Part shown: positions 17,710-26,899 of the stretch, piece by piece
Numbering within the stretch: position 1 is the first letter of the stretch
Layout: every line of letters starts with the position of its first letter
Assembly (NCBI GenBank): GCA_945865635.1
Contig: CAMBEP010000016.1
Coordinates: 1 to 64,000 of the forward strand
Direction of reading: 5' to 3'
Length of the DNA: 64,000 bases
Origin: Candidatus Kuenenia stuttgartensis
GTDB lineage: Bacteria > Planctomycetota > Planctomycetia > Isosphaerales > Isosphaeraceae
Notes under the pieces: model-generated
Told to the model about the DNA's origin: nothing
Databases searched by the model: none
What the model saw: only the letters and a program-made list of their open reading frames with translations
Program-made: the position numbers and the translations under genes

Positions 17710-17782
17710 TCCTCGTTAGCTCAATTGGTAGAGCATGCGACTGTTAATCGCAGTGTTCTTGGTTCGAGTCCAAGACGAGGAG
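17710..17782 (+). tRNA. tRNA-Asn (anticodon GTT)
   Basis: A 73-base cloverleaf: acceptor TCCTCGT (17710-17716) with ACGAGGA (17775-17781), a D arm with AGCTCAATTGGTAGAGC, anticodon stem TGCGA/TCGCA around CTGTTAA with GTT at 17743-17745, and a T arm with GGTTCGAGTCC. The discriminator base is G and CCA is not encoded. It is flanked by a matching promoter and terminator, so it is a single-gene unit. Confidence 0.97.
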
Positions 17783-17789
17783 TTCAAGG

Positions 17790-17820
17790 GCCATCCTGAT
17801 TTCAGGATGGCTTTTGTTTT
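17790..17820 (+). terminator. Intrinsic terminator after tRNA-Asn
   Basis: GCCATCCTGA (17790-17799) pairs with TCAGGATGGC (17802-17811), followed by TTTTGTTTT. It starts 8 bases after the tRNA. Confidence 0.9.
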
Positions 17821-17960
17821 TAACTTTCAAAAATCTCTTGAATTTCATGATGCAAAACTTGTTGAACTGATATAATGGTGCAGTCGTTTGGAGGCGTGTC
17901 TTCTTACGATGGGTTAACTGACTTTGAGGAGCCGGGTTTTACACTCGGACCCAGCCGTCG

Positions 17961-19316
17961 ATGGGCCTGTTTGATCTCGCCTTGGTGGCTTCGTTGCTTT
18001 TCGCAAACGCGGTATTTGTGGCCGCGGAATTCGCACTTGTAAAAGTGCGTCACACCCAAATTGAACAGATGGCCGACGAAGGTCACTGGGCCGCTAAAAT
18101 TGTGTTGAAGATTCTTGGGAGGCTGGATACTTACATATCTGCCTCTCAACTGGGTATCACACTGGCCAGTCTGGCCTTGGGCTGGACGATTGAGAGTTCT
18201 GTCGAGCCTGCCATAAACTCTTTGCTCAGCAGGCTTGGCCAGGTGCCAGACCCAGCCTCTGCGAACCACGGCTTCCCGTTTGTCCCGGCCGTATCGTTTC
18301 TGATTGTGACATTCTTGCACATTTCGCTGGGCGAACTGGTGCCAAAAAGCCTCGCGATAAGAATCGCCAAGCCAGTTGCCCTTTGGACAGGGCCGCCGTT
18401 GCTGGCTTTCTATTACCTGTTTTTCCCGATTATCTGGCTGCTCAACAAGGCCAGTGAATGCCTTTTGAAGCTGGTTGGTCTTGGAAACCTGCACAATGAT
18501 GAGTTGACTCACACGGCGGATGAGCTTCGATTGATCGTCGAGCACTCGGTTGCGGGTGGCCATCTTTCGCGCAACGAGCGAGTGATGATTGAAAACGTCC
18601 TCAATTTGGAGGACAAAACCGCTCGCCGGATCATGGTGCCCAGGCCTGACATTGTCTATTTGAGTCTCTCTCGACCGATTGAGGACAATTTGCGAGTGGC
18701 CCGTCAGGCCGCCCACACACGATTTCCTTTGTGTGAATCGGACCTCAACACAGTCATTGGCATGATCCATGTCAAAGATCTCTTCCAAACGGTGATCAGC
18801 CAGAGTAATCTTCGGCCTGATCTTCGCAAGCTGGCGCGTGCCGTGCCGTTTGTGCCTGAGTCGCAGCATCTGGATAAACTTCTGATCGAGTTTCAGCGCA
18901 ATCGGGTGCATTTGGCCATGATTGTGGATGAATATGGCAGCACGATTGGCATGGTGAGTCTTGAAAATGTGCTGGAGGAGCTTGTTGGTCCGATCCAGGA
19001 CGAATTCGACCGGGAAACGCCGATGATTGAACATCTGGGCGACAACATCTACGATGTGGATGCATCCTGTCCACTCGACCGGCTTGCCGAGACCATCCAG
19101 ATTGACTTGCCCGAAACCGATTCCGACTCCACAGGCGGCTTTATGCTCGAACAGCTTGGGCGATTGGGCCGACCGGGCGACAGTGTGAGTTTTGACTCGT
19201 GGCGGTTGGTGATTGTTCAAGCCGACCCGAACCGGATTCGTCGATTAAGGCTTGAGCCTGACGTCAAGCCTGAGGCCGCAGAGCGCGAGAACCTCAAGCA
19301 AGGTCTGGCAGAGTAA
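17961..19316 (+). CDS. CNNM/CorC (HlyC) family membrane protein with CBS domains
   Basis: 451 residues. The N-terminal DUF21/CNNM membrane domain (about 1-185) has several helices and the family signature ISASQLGITLASLALGW. Two CBS domains follow (about 205-335, with MVPRPDIVYLSLSRP and DEYGSTIGMVSLENVLEELVG), then a small C-terminal CorC/HlyC domain (about 350-435, with DSDSTGGFMLEQLGRLG). Family members transport Mg2+ (or Na+/Mg2+ exchange) under control of nucleotide binding at the CBS pair; older annotation as 'hemolysin' is misleading. It converges on lpxB. A 438-codon open frame on the opposite strand is a shadow of this gene. Confidence 0.92.
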   Translation: MGLFDLALVASLLFANAVFVAAEFALVKVRHTQIEQMADEGHWAAKIVLKILGRLDTYISASQLGITLASLALGWTIESSVEPAINSLLSRLGQVPDPASANHGFPFVPAVSFLIVTFLHISLGELVPKSLAIRIAKPVALWTGPPLLAFYYLFFPIIWLLNKASECLLKLVGLGNLHNDELTHTADELRLIVEHSVAGGHLSRNERVMIENVLNLEDKTARRIMVPRPDIVYLSLSRPIEDNLRVARQAAHTRFPLCESDLNTVIGMIHVKDLFQTVISQSNLRPDLRKLARAVPFVPESQHLDKLLIEFQRNRVHLAMIVDEYGSTIGMVSLENVLEELVGPIQDEFDRETPMIEHLGDNIYDVDASCPLDRLAETIQIDLPETDSDSTGGFMLEQLGRLGRPGDSVSFDSWRLVIVQADPNRIRRLRLEPDVKPEAAERENLKQGLAE

Positions 19317-19324
19317 GGGATTCT

Positions 19325-19377
19325 GGGCAGGATCCTTAGATGGATTCGTAAGCACCAGATTTGATCCGGTCCTGCCC
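19325..19377. terminator. Possible bidirectional hairpin between convergent genes
   Basis: GGGCAGGA (19325-19332) pairs with TCCTGCCC (19370-19377), and GATC copies lie just inside. It fills the 64-base gap between two convergent stops. The loop is long and T tracts are weak. Confidence 0.4.
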
Positions 19378-19380
19378 GCC

Positions 19381-20550
19381 TTATTTCATCTTGGACCAGG
19401 CTTCAAGAATTTGGGCAATTCTGGCGGCTGCGGTCGCCGAAGCGCCTGGTTGGCAGAATTGGTCTCTTAGAGCCGCCAGGGCCTGGCGTTTTCGCTGGGC
19501 TTCTGAGGGGTCATTGAGCCAGAGCATGGCCCATTCGGCCATTTCCTTATCCACATTGGTCTCAGTCGGGTATTCAGGCATGACATCCCAGCCAGCGAGC
19601 AGGTTTGTCAGAGTAATATAGGGCGAGCAGAGCAGAAGATCACTCATTCGCATCTGGATCGGCTTGACTCGATAAACGATCACTGTGGGTACAGTCTCGT
19701 ACATCAGTTCCAGGCTGACAGAGCCGCTGACGCTCCAGGCCATTTCAGCCATTCTTAAAATCTCGGGCGTTTTGGCGACGAAAAGCTCGATTCGATCCAT
19801 AAACCAAGCTGGCAGGGGGTGATCGTGGAGGACCTTCTCAACTTTGGTTTTATGAGCGTCTGACAAGCAGGCCACAGCATATCGAACATCAGGCCGCTGT
19901 TGAGAGACCCGCTCGATGGCTTTGATCATCATCGGCAGATTGCTTTCAATCTCCTGTTGACGCGAGCCCGGCAGGATTGCCAGCCAATGGTCTGATCGAG
20001 CCTTTTGAGAGTCAACCCAGGCCTGGTCGACAGTGCGTGCGGTTAGGTCGTCAAAAAAAGGATGACCAATATATTCTGCATAAGGGTATCCGCGATCCGC
20101 ATACCACTTTGGCTCAAACGGAAGGCTGCAAAAGAGATAACTGAATCGATCCTTGACCTTTTTCACACGCCAGCCAGCCCAGGCCCAAAGTTGGGGCGGA
20201 ACGTGGTAAAAAACCGGAATGCCGCGTTGCTTGGCACGCTTGGCAATCCACCAGTGCAGACCCGGGTAGTCGATCAGTACCACGGCGTCGGGCCTTTGTT
20301 CGTCAAATATTTTGGCCGCCTGTTTTACGATCCCCAGGAAGGTGCCGATCTTGCCGACCACTTTCCCGAAACCCATCACAGCGTGGTCGGTCAATTTGCA
20401 ATTCAAATCCACACCGGCATCGGCCATTTTCTGGCCGCCAAAACCGATGAGCTCACAATCCGGCCATTGAGCTTTCAGGGCCTTGGCCAAATTGGAGCCA
20501 TGAACGTCGCCAGAGGGTTCGCCCGCAGAGATGAAAATCCGTTTGCTCAT
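19381..20550 (-). CDS. lpxB: Lipid-A-disaccharide synthase
   Basis: 389 residues from the ATG at 20550, chosen because the protein then begins MSKRIFISAGEPSGD, the usual LpxB start; in-frame starts further upstream (20577, 20697) add residues not found in the family. Conserved elements include SAGEPSGDVHG, the VLIDYPGLHWWIAKRAK segment, FYHVPPQLWAW, the YIGHPFFDD region and LPGSRQQEI. LpxB joins UDP-2,3-diacylglucosamine and lipid X to form the lipid A disaccharide at the inner membrane. Its presence supports an LPS-type outer membrane. Downstream of a SpoU methyltransferase gene, 158 bases away. Confidence 0.95.
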   Translation of the reverse strand: MSKRIFISAGEPSGDVHGSNLAKALKAQWPDCELIGFGGQKMADAGVDLNCKLTDHAVMGFGKVVGKIGTFLGIVKQAAKIFDEQRPDAVVLIDYPGLHWWIAKRAKQRGIPVFYHVPPQLWAWAGWRVKKVKDRFSYLFCSLPFEPKWYADRGYPYAEYIGHPFFDDLTARTVDQAWVDSQKARSDHWLAILPGSRQQEIESNLPMMIKAIERVSQQRPDVRYAVACLSDAHKTKVEKVLHDHPLPAWFMDRIELFVAKTPEILRMAEMAWSVSGSVSLELMYETVPTVIVYRVKPIQMRMSDLLLCSPYITLTNLLAGWDVMPEYPTETNVDKEMAEWAMLWLNDPSEAQRKRQALAALRDQFCQPGASATAAARIAQILEAWSKMK

Positions 20551-20708
20551 GTTTTTTTGATCGTCAAGGTTCGCCATTGAATGCCAGTTTTTTTGAAGCT
20601 GGCGTGATTTTTCATGGATGTTTGGAGGCTCAGCACCAACCATTATGGCCATATCATAGCCAAACCGATTCGAGAGGGCTACACAGGTCATGGCCACTTT
20701 TTAATTCT

Positions 20709-21530
20709 TTAGCCTGAATCAATCATTTTACAGAGGCTTAAATGATACAAAAAAATGCCTGCTGCAACGGAGACATTCAGAGAGTCGGCCCCGGGGATCA
20801 TTGAGATTGTGACCCGATGGTCGGCCCGCTCTGCAAAATCGGGCGACAGACCTTCGCGTTCCCTGCCCAGTAGCAAGCCGATCTTGTCAGGGCGACGAAA
20901 CGCGAAAAGCTCTTCGCAATCCGACTGTGCCAGAGTCGCCACAAAATCAAACCCGGCCTGTTTTAATTCATCCAGCGCATCATGGACATTCGAATATTTC
21001 AAGATCGGTAATTTTAATGTGGCACCCATCGAAACGCGGGTCAACCTTCGCGAGAGTGGGTCTGGGCTTTCCTGCCCAACAATTATTGCACCAACGCCTA
21101 GAGCTTCTGCGGTTCGAGCAATAGAGCCGAGATTTTCCGGGTTGTCAATGGCTGGACAAATTATCATTGTCTTTGAATCTCGAGCCTGATCCGAAAGCAA
21201 TTCGCCCAGAGCCGGCCAATTCCGTCGTCTGCCGCATGCCATAATGCCTTGATGAAACGAGAACCCGACCAATTGCGTCATCATCTGACGACTGGTACAG
21301 TAAATTGTCATTTCATCAGGGATATGAAACTTCGGTTCTTTCAGCCAGTCGGAATGTGTTAAAATAAACTCTGTCTCGTATCTTGATTCCAGCAGACGCT
21401 CTACCAGCAGCGAACCCTCCACCACAAAGAGATTCAGGTCTCGAGTGGAATTTGTGGATTTTAACGAGCGATAAATATCAAGGCGGGGGTCCTCTATGTC
21501 ATCAATAGGAATGATGGACGGATTCGACAT
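20709..21530 (-). CDS. SpoU/TrmH-family RNA 2'-O-methyltransferase
   Basis: 273 residues. An N-terminal substrate-binding domain (about 1-95) precedes the SPOUT methyltransferase domain. The three SpoU motifs are present: DNPENLGSIARTA near residue 128, LLLGREREGLS near 220 and ISMIPGADSLNVSVAAGIFLY near 240, which form the trefoil knot and S-adenosylmethionine site. The target (23S rRNA or tRNA ribose) cannot be read from sequence. Its ATG overlaps the stop of the upstream barrel gene by one base (TAATG), indicating translational coupling. Confidence 0.92.
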   Translation of the reverse strand: MSNPSIIPIDDIEDPRLDIYRSLKSTNSTRDLNLFVVEGSLLVERLLESRYETEFILTHSDWLKEPKFHIPDEMTIYCTSRQMMTQLVGFSFHQGIMACGRRRNWPALGELLSDQARDSKTMIICPAIDNPENLGSIARTAEALGVGAIIVGQESPDPLSRRLTRVSMGATLKLPILKYSNVHDALDELKQAGFDFVATLAQSDCEELFAFRRPDKIGLLLGREREGLSPDFAERADHRVTISMIPGADSLNVSVAAGIFLYHLSLCKMIDSG

Positions 21531-22612
21531 TAATAAACCTTCAGGATCCAGAATTGCAACCCGTATGTAAATGACGACGGCCCACCCACCATCGGAACTT
21601 CCACACCACCCAGGTGATACCAGTTATCGCTGATTTCTGCCCGATATCCGGGCGTCAAGCTGAAATAAGTATTGTTTGAGCTGCGATTGTCGAGCGATGT
21701 AATCAGGTTGGCCGATGTGTAGAGCACCATGTCGCCAAACCACGGTGTACCAGGTTCGGTTATGTATTTCCCGATCGCCATATTCACATTGCCATTGGTT
21801 CGAATACCATCAGGCCGATTTGAGGCTGGAACCGTAATATTCGCTCCTCCACGAATCACCCATCGATCTTCCATGGCATGCCAGAATTGCAAACCTGCTC
21901 CCAACTGGGTGGCACCGCCACCAGTAGCGGGTTGGCCAGTTGGGATGCTTGTACCGGCAACCGCAATGATGGATGTGTCTCGGGTCTCATGCAATAAAAA
22001 TCTGCCGGCTAGATTCATATCGCCGAATTGGGTGATATAACCATTATTTGTACCGCCCTTGTTCGTATTGAGATAGGGCACGTCAAGACGGATATCAAGG
22101 CGACGGTTTATTGGCACAAAGATTGAAAAGTCTGAAAAATAGGAATTGCCATTTCGTCCGACATTCTGACGATATCCAAAAGCATTAATCCATACACGGT
22201 ACATGACCCCGTCAAACGAGTTGATCCAGCCCTGACGAGGCGCACCGGATGTCGACCGGGGTGTAAATACAAACGGCTCGTTCCAGCCTTCCGTAAAGAA
22301 ATTCTGGATCGAGAGCGGTCTCCAATTGGCTGAGTCTGCCTGACCAAAAATGGACTCCATGGCAATGTCCAAGGGCGATTGCATTGCCATTTCTTCGGAT
22401 CTTAAAACTCCAGGCGGCGCGGCAACCGAATTTGAAATTAATGGAGAGATTGGGACTTCGCCAGGAGCAACCGATGGAATTTCCAAGCCGAATTGGGCAG
22501 GATCCACCAATGCAGATTCCTGGGCAAAAAGGGGTATGCAAAACCAGGTGTAGTAGATGGCCGCTGTAAACGGCACGAGGCATGGAAGCCGTTTCATTTT
22601 AAAACGTAGCAT
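21530..22612 (-). CDS. Outer-membrane beta-barrel protein
   Basis: 360 residues. A signal peptide (ending near FAQES) precedes a linker and then alternating amphipathic strands rich in Gly, Asn, Trp and Tyr over about residues 110-360. The protein ends in LQFWILKVY, with an aromatic last residue as in barrels inserted by the Bam machinery. The wording of strands (RLDIRLDVPYLNTN, AGRFLLHETRDTS, GYRAEISDNWYHLGG) resembles the transporter/'MetA-pathway phenol' barrel class found in planctomycetes and proteobacteria; the solute is unknown. Coupled to the SpoU gene by a one-base overlap. A 7-bp hairpin (22642-22664) lies in its leader. Confidence 0.78.
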   Translation of the reverse strand: MLRFKMKRLPCLVPFTAAIYYTWFCIPLFAQESALVDPAQFGLEIPSVAPGEVPISPLISNSVAAPPGVLRSEEMAMQSPLDIAMESIFGQADSANWRPLSIQNFFTEGWNEPFVFTPRSTSGAPRQGWINSFDGVMYRVWINAFGYRQNVGRNGNSYFSDFSIFVPINRRLDIRLDVPYLNTNKGGTNNGYITQFGDMNLAGRFLLHETRDTSIIAVAGTSIPTGQPATGGGATQLGAGLQFWHAMEDRWVIRGGANITVPASNRPDGIRTNGNVNMAIGKYITEPGTPWFGDMVLYTSANLITSLDNRSSNNTYFSLTPGYRAEISDNWYHLGGVEVPMVGGPSSFTYGLQFWILKVY

Positions 22613-22809
22613 GTGGCCGAATCTCCTGCTTAGCCATTCCGGCTGTCATTCATCCTGTGACAGCATTTGATATGGTTTATAATCGACACTAGACGGCCCC
22701 GAGGAAAAACAATTGAAGCACATAAGATGTCAGAACTCGCCGATTGATTGGATTATTCTGATTGTAGGGGCTGCTCTCTATCTTTGAGTTTGATCATAAA
22801 AAAGGACAA

Positions 22810-25347
22810 TTATTGGCTGGGAGGTTCGATACCGTATAAATGACGCACCAGAAAATTCATGCGTCGTCGGCTTCCGTAAGGAGTCTCTGCAGAGCCGTGA
22901 CCTGCGCCTGGTATGATCAGTAATTCAAAATCCTTGTTTGATTTGATCAAGGCGTTCACCACTTGCATGGTGCTTGCGGGATCGACATTCTGGTCGAGTT
23001 CGCCGCTCATTAAAAGTAGTTTGCCTTGCATTCTGTGTGCATGAACGGAATTTGAATTGCGATCGTATTGCTCGCCCACAGGCCAGCCCAGCCATTGCTC
23101 GTTCCACCAGATTTTGTCCATTCTGTTATCATGGCAACCGCAATCGGCCACGGCGACTTTATAGAAATCGTGGTGGTCGATCAAAGCCCGCATCGCATTC
23201 TGGCCGCCGGCGGAACCACCATAAATTCCAATACGCGATAAATCCATCCAGGGCCGACTTTCAGCCGCCGCCCTGATCCAGATTTTACGGTCAGGGAAAC
23301 CGGCATCAGCCAGATTTTTCGACGCGACGTCATGAAACGACTTGCCTCGCCAGTTGGTGCCCATGCCGTCAATTTGTACCACAATAAAACCGAGTTCGGC
23401 CATTTGATGCTGACGCATCTGCAAGCCCCAGCTTTTGGGTACGTGGGCACCGTGCGGACCCGCATAAATTTCTTCAACCACTGGATATTTCTTGAGTGGG
23501 TCGAGATTTGATGGAGTGTAAATGACTCCATGGATATCGGTTTTGCCATCTCGTCCCTTGGTTACAAATCTCTGAGGCATCGTCCACCCGTTTTGAATCA
23601 GCGAAGTGGCATCGGCAGTTTCCAGAATCATGATTCGCTGGCCATTTGTTGCGGATCTGAGTTCGTAAACGGGTGGCAAATCGACTCGGCTGAAGCGATC
23701 GAGCAGATATTTTCCATCGGGTGAGAATGTGACAGAATGTGATCCATCACCTTCGGTCATGACTTGGAATTGTGATCCATCGAAATTCACACGTGCCAAA
23801 TGCAAATGGTAGGGGTCTTGCTTTGGGTCGATTCCAGCCGCATAAAACCAGATCTGGCGGGCTTGATGATCGACTTTCTCAATTTTACGGATTACCCAAT
23901 CGCCCTTTGTCAGGGCCTTTTCGGTCGTGCCTGATTTGACGTCGATCACATAAAGGTGGTTGAACCCGGATCGCTCAGACATCCAGATCAATTTCTTGGA
24001 GTCTTCAAGCCAAATGTGCCAGATTTTATTTGTGTAATCTACAAAAGTTGGGTATTTTTCTTCGGCAACGATTCGGGCTCTGCCATTTATGGGGTCGATT
24101 CCAATCAGTCTGAACACCTGATGGCCGCGCTGGTTGTAGAGAAAATAAAACTCGCTGGAATCCTCAGCCCAGTGCCAGTTTCCCAGGCTCCATGGGTTTT
24201 CAAAAAGTGAATTGTCCAGAGCGATGGATTTACGTGAATTCAAGTCAATGAGACAAGGCATTGCCAGTTCGATCTGATCGCCTGGTTTGAGGTATTGAAA
24301 TTCAATCCGTTTCGGTTGAAGCTGTTCTTTGGGTGAACTTTCAACGATGGTAACCTTGTGAATCTGTTCGGGAACGACGCGCTGAGCCAGTAAAAACCGT
24401 CCATCTGGCGATTGCAGGAATGGGCCTCGATAGGCATTGTTCTGAGAGCCGTCAAGCGTTAAGGCGTATGCCGGATTGGGTTCTGGATTTATCTGGTAAA
24501 TGTTAAAATCACGGATTTCGAATTTGCTTGATCGTGATGGCCTTTTTCCGTCTGGTTTTGCACTGCGCTTGTTGCTGGTGGGCTTGTCCTGAGCTGGCTT
24601 GGCTGGCTGGGCTTGAATTTCGACAATCATTGGCTCATCGTCGGCTTCGATCCATGCGAGATCGTCGCCTTTCTCGTCGAAGGCACGCCAGACATGGCCT
24701 CCAAATGTGTGTTGACGCCGCTGTTGACCAGGTTGAAGGTGTCCATAACCTTTGGGCTTGCCGTCAGGATCAATCCATTGCAGATTGACCAGCCCCATGG
24801 TTTTATTGATCAGTGTCAGAAAGGTCTCGGGCCCTTGCCTGAGGCTTGCGCGAGGCTCATTCTGGCGACCTGCATGCTTGGTTATGGAATTCGCCGATTG
24901 GTCGGCTTTTAATTCTTTTGAAACAGGATTCCAGATCCACCATTGATTTCCAATTCTAAGACGATAAAAGGGTTGGCCGGATTGGACGGTAGCTGGTTCC
25001 AGTTCCTCAATCACATTTCCAGAGGGCTTTTGGGCTGACATTTTAGCCAAGGCCGACTTCCATTCGTCGGAATTCAAAATGGTCGTTTTCTGGGCTTTGG
25101 ATGGATCGACTTCGATCCATTCCAAAAGGCCTGAGTTGTTTGACTTGATCCGATACCAGAACGTACCGTTTTCCCGCCAGAAGGGCTGGATCTGTTCGCG
25201 GGCGACCTTGTTTGCAACCTTCTGGCTCAAGCTCATCGCCCGCTGGTAATCTGTCTGTCTGCCTTGAGCGTGCAGATGCATCAAGCCAGTCCCGCTGGAC
25301 ACCAAAATTGCAATCCATGAAAGACTCTGTTTGATTGATGATTGCAT
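22810..25347 (-). CDS. Exported S9 (dipeptidyl peptidase IV-type) serine peptidase
   Basis: 845 residues with an N-terminal signal peptide ending near HAQG. The central part (about 280-590) is a DPP IV-type beta-propeller with repeats such as GRFLLAQRVVP and FSPDGKYLLDRF. The C-terminal alpha/beta hydrolase has the nucleophile Ser in GGSAGG near residue 714, Asp in GELDQNVDP near 786 and His in GAGHGS near 816. DPP IV enzymes release N-terminal dipeptides, often X-Pro. This fits with the Xaa-Pro aminopeptidase gene 73 bases upstream on the same strand: together they would break down proline-containing peptides. Confidence 0.93.
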   Translation of the reverse strand: MQSSIKQSLSWIAILVSSGTGLMHLHAQGRQTDYQRAMSLSQKVANKVAREQIQPFWRENGTFWYRIKSNNSGLLEWIEVDPSKAQKTTILNSDEWKSALAKMSAQKPSGNVIEELEPATVQSGQPFYRLRIGNQWWIWNPVSKELKADQSANSITKHAGRQNEPRASLRQGPETFLTLINKTMGLVNLQWIDPDGKPKGYGHLQPGQQRRQHTFGGHVWRAFDEKGDDLAWIEADDEPMIVEIQAQPAKPAQDKPTSNKRSAKPDGKRPSRSSKFEIRDFNIYQINPEPNPAYALTLDGSQNNAYRGPFLQSPDGRFLLAQRVVPEQIHKVTIVESSPKEQLQPKRIEFQYLKPGDQIELAMPCLIDLNSRKSIALDNSLFENPWSLGNWHWAEDSSEFYFLYNQRGHQVFRLIGIDPINGRARIVAEEKYPTFVDYTNKIWHIWLEDSKKLIWMSERSGFNHLYVIDVKSGTTEKALTKGDWVIRKIEKVDHQARQIWFYAAGIDPKQDPYHLHLARVNFDGSQFQVMTEGDGSHSVTFSPDGKYLLDRFSRVDLPPVYELRSATNGQRIMILETADATSLIQNGWTMPQRFVTKGRDGKTDIHGVIYTPSNLDPLKKYPVVEEIYAGPHGAHVPKSWGLQMRQHQMAELGFIVVQIDGMGTNWRGKSFHDVASKNLADAGFPDRKIWIRAAAESRPWMDLSRIGIYGGSAGGQNAMRALIDHHDFYKVAVADCGCHDNRMDKIWWNEQWLGWPVGEQYDRNSNSVHAHRMQGKLLLMSGELDQNVDPASTMQVVNALIKSNKDFELLIIPGAGHGSAETPYGSRRRMNFLVRHLYGIEPPSQ

Positions 25348-25420
25348 AATGCTGACCCGCTTTCATTTAGACTCTCAATTGGTTTCCGGTCGAAAAAGGT
25401 TCGATGCCCTGAGCACGGAT

Positions 25421-26707
25421 TTATTGGGCCATCAGGGCTTCAATATCATCAGGTTCAATGGCGATATCTGCCATCAGATCCATTGGCCCATTTTCGGTCA
25501 CCAGAATATTGTTTTCCAGGCGGATACCGAAACCTTCTTTAGGAATATAAATTCCGGGTTCGACGGTAAGCACCCAGCCTGGCGCGAACGGTTCGTGCAT
25601 AAGCCCTACATCATGGACATCCAGTCCAAGCACATGTCCGAGCCCGTGCATGAAATATTTTCGACATGCGGGCTCGCTTGGCTTTTGATCATCAATATCT
25701 TTCTGCTCGATCAGTCCAAGTTGCAATAATTCCTGATTCATCATCTCCTGAGATTCCTTGAACCAATCTTTATGCAACTTGCCGACAACGGCACCTGCAA
25801 TGGAAGCTTTCTGGACTCTGAGGACAGCCTCATAGACGGCCCTCTGTCGAGCTGTAAACTTGCCTGAGACTGGAATGGTGCGAGTCAGGTCTGCGTTGTA
25901 ATTTGCATAATTCGCACCGACATCCAGCAGTAGGAGGTCGCCATTTTTTAAGGTCTGGTCGTTTTGATTGTAATGCAGGATACAGGAATTCTCACCTGCG
26001 GCAATAATTGGATTGTAAGAAAACTTGCATCGGTTACGAGTGAATTCATGAATGAATTCGGCTTCCAGTTCATATTCGGTCACACCTTGACGAGTTGCTT
26101 TTGCGACCCGCTCGAAGCCTTTTTTGGTAACAGAAATTGCCCTGTTGAGAAGATTGAGCTCGACATCGGATTTGACCGACCGGATTTGATGCATGATCCG
26201 GGAGAGACGATGATATTGGTGGAGCGGGTAATGAGCGCGCAAGTGATTGATGAATCGAGCATCACGACTTTCGACTTCGACTACGGCACGTTTGTGTTCG
26301 TTGGAATTTAAATAGACATGATCCGCGTCGCACATCAATTGGCGGATCAGGGTCGGCAAGGCGCTCAGCCACTTGATATTTCGGATGCCCGAAATGCTGA
26401 TGGCCTGCTCTCTGGAATGCTTATGGCCTTCCCAGACTTTCAAGTGTTCATTAGGCTCGCGCAGGAACAGGATTTCGCGCATGGATTCATCCGGATGGTC
26501 TGGAAACAAGGCTAAGACAGACTCTTCCTGTTCAATACCTGTCAAATAAAAAAGGTCGGAATTAGGCTGCATCAGGAGCGTTCCATCGGCATTCGTCGGC
26601 AGGATATCGTTGGCATTGACAAAAGTCAGCGATCCAGGCATGAGTCGGGCCTTTAAGCGATCGCGATTCTGGATAAAGAGTTTGGGATCGATGTGCAGGT
26701 GTCGCAT
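25421..26707 (-). CDS. pepP: Xaa-Pro aminopeptidase (M24B)
   Basis: 428 residues from the ATG at 26707; the frame is open 105 bases further up, but the protein from here begins like the family. The N-terminal creatinase-like domain contains the typical SDLFYLTGIEQEESVLAL. The C-terminal pita-bread domain carries the dimetal site: DVGANYANYNADLTRT (two Asp), HGLGHVLGLDVHD (His), LTVEPGIY (Glu) and GIRLENNILV (Glu). It removes N-terminal residues preceding proline. No signal peptide, so it acts in the cytoplasm, while the downstream S9 peptidase is exported. Divergent from the metal ATPase gene. Confidence 0.95.
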   Translation of the reverse strand: MRHLHIDPKLFIQNRDRLKARLMPGSLTFVNANDILPTNADGTLLMQPNSDLFYLTGIEQEESVLALFPDHPDESMREILFLREPNEHLKVWEGHKHSREQAISISGIRNIKWLSALPTLIRQLMCDADHVYLNSNEHKRAVVEVESRDARFINHLRAHYPLHQYHRLSRIMHQIRSVKSDVELNLLNRAISVTKKGFERVAKATRQGVTEYELEAEFIHEFTRNRCKFSYNPIIAAGENSCILHYNQNDQTLKNGDLLLLDVGANYANYNADLTRTIPVSGKFTARQRAVYEAVLRVQKASIAGAVVGKLHKDWFKESQEMMNQELLQLGLIEQKDIDDQKPSEPACRKYFMHGLGHVLGLDVHDVGLMHEPFAPGWVLTVEPGIYIPKEGFGIRLENNILVTENGPMDLMADIAIEPDDIEALMAQ

Positions 26708-26899
26708 GGTATTTATGATGAACCTCAGGCGTGTCGGAAATCGGACGACTCTGGTTTGCCGATGCTTGGCTTCACAAAGGGTTGGGCCATAGACTAAGAT
26801 CATGGTGCACAAAGTGGTCCAAGATTGTCGATACCCTGGTGCAATTTTCGGATCAAAAGTCTTGATCCGGATAGTTCCCTAACGGAAAAGTGCTGCATC

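Noticed and set aside
17904-19220. 438-codon open frame on the minus strand
   Set aside because: It lies wholly antisense to a well-recognised CNNM/CorC gene, is very His/Gln-rich and shows no domain. It is a shadow of high-quality coding on the other strand.
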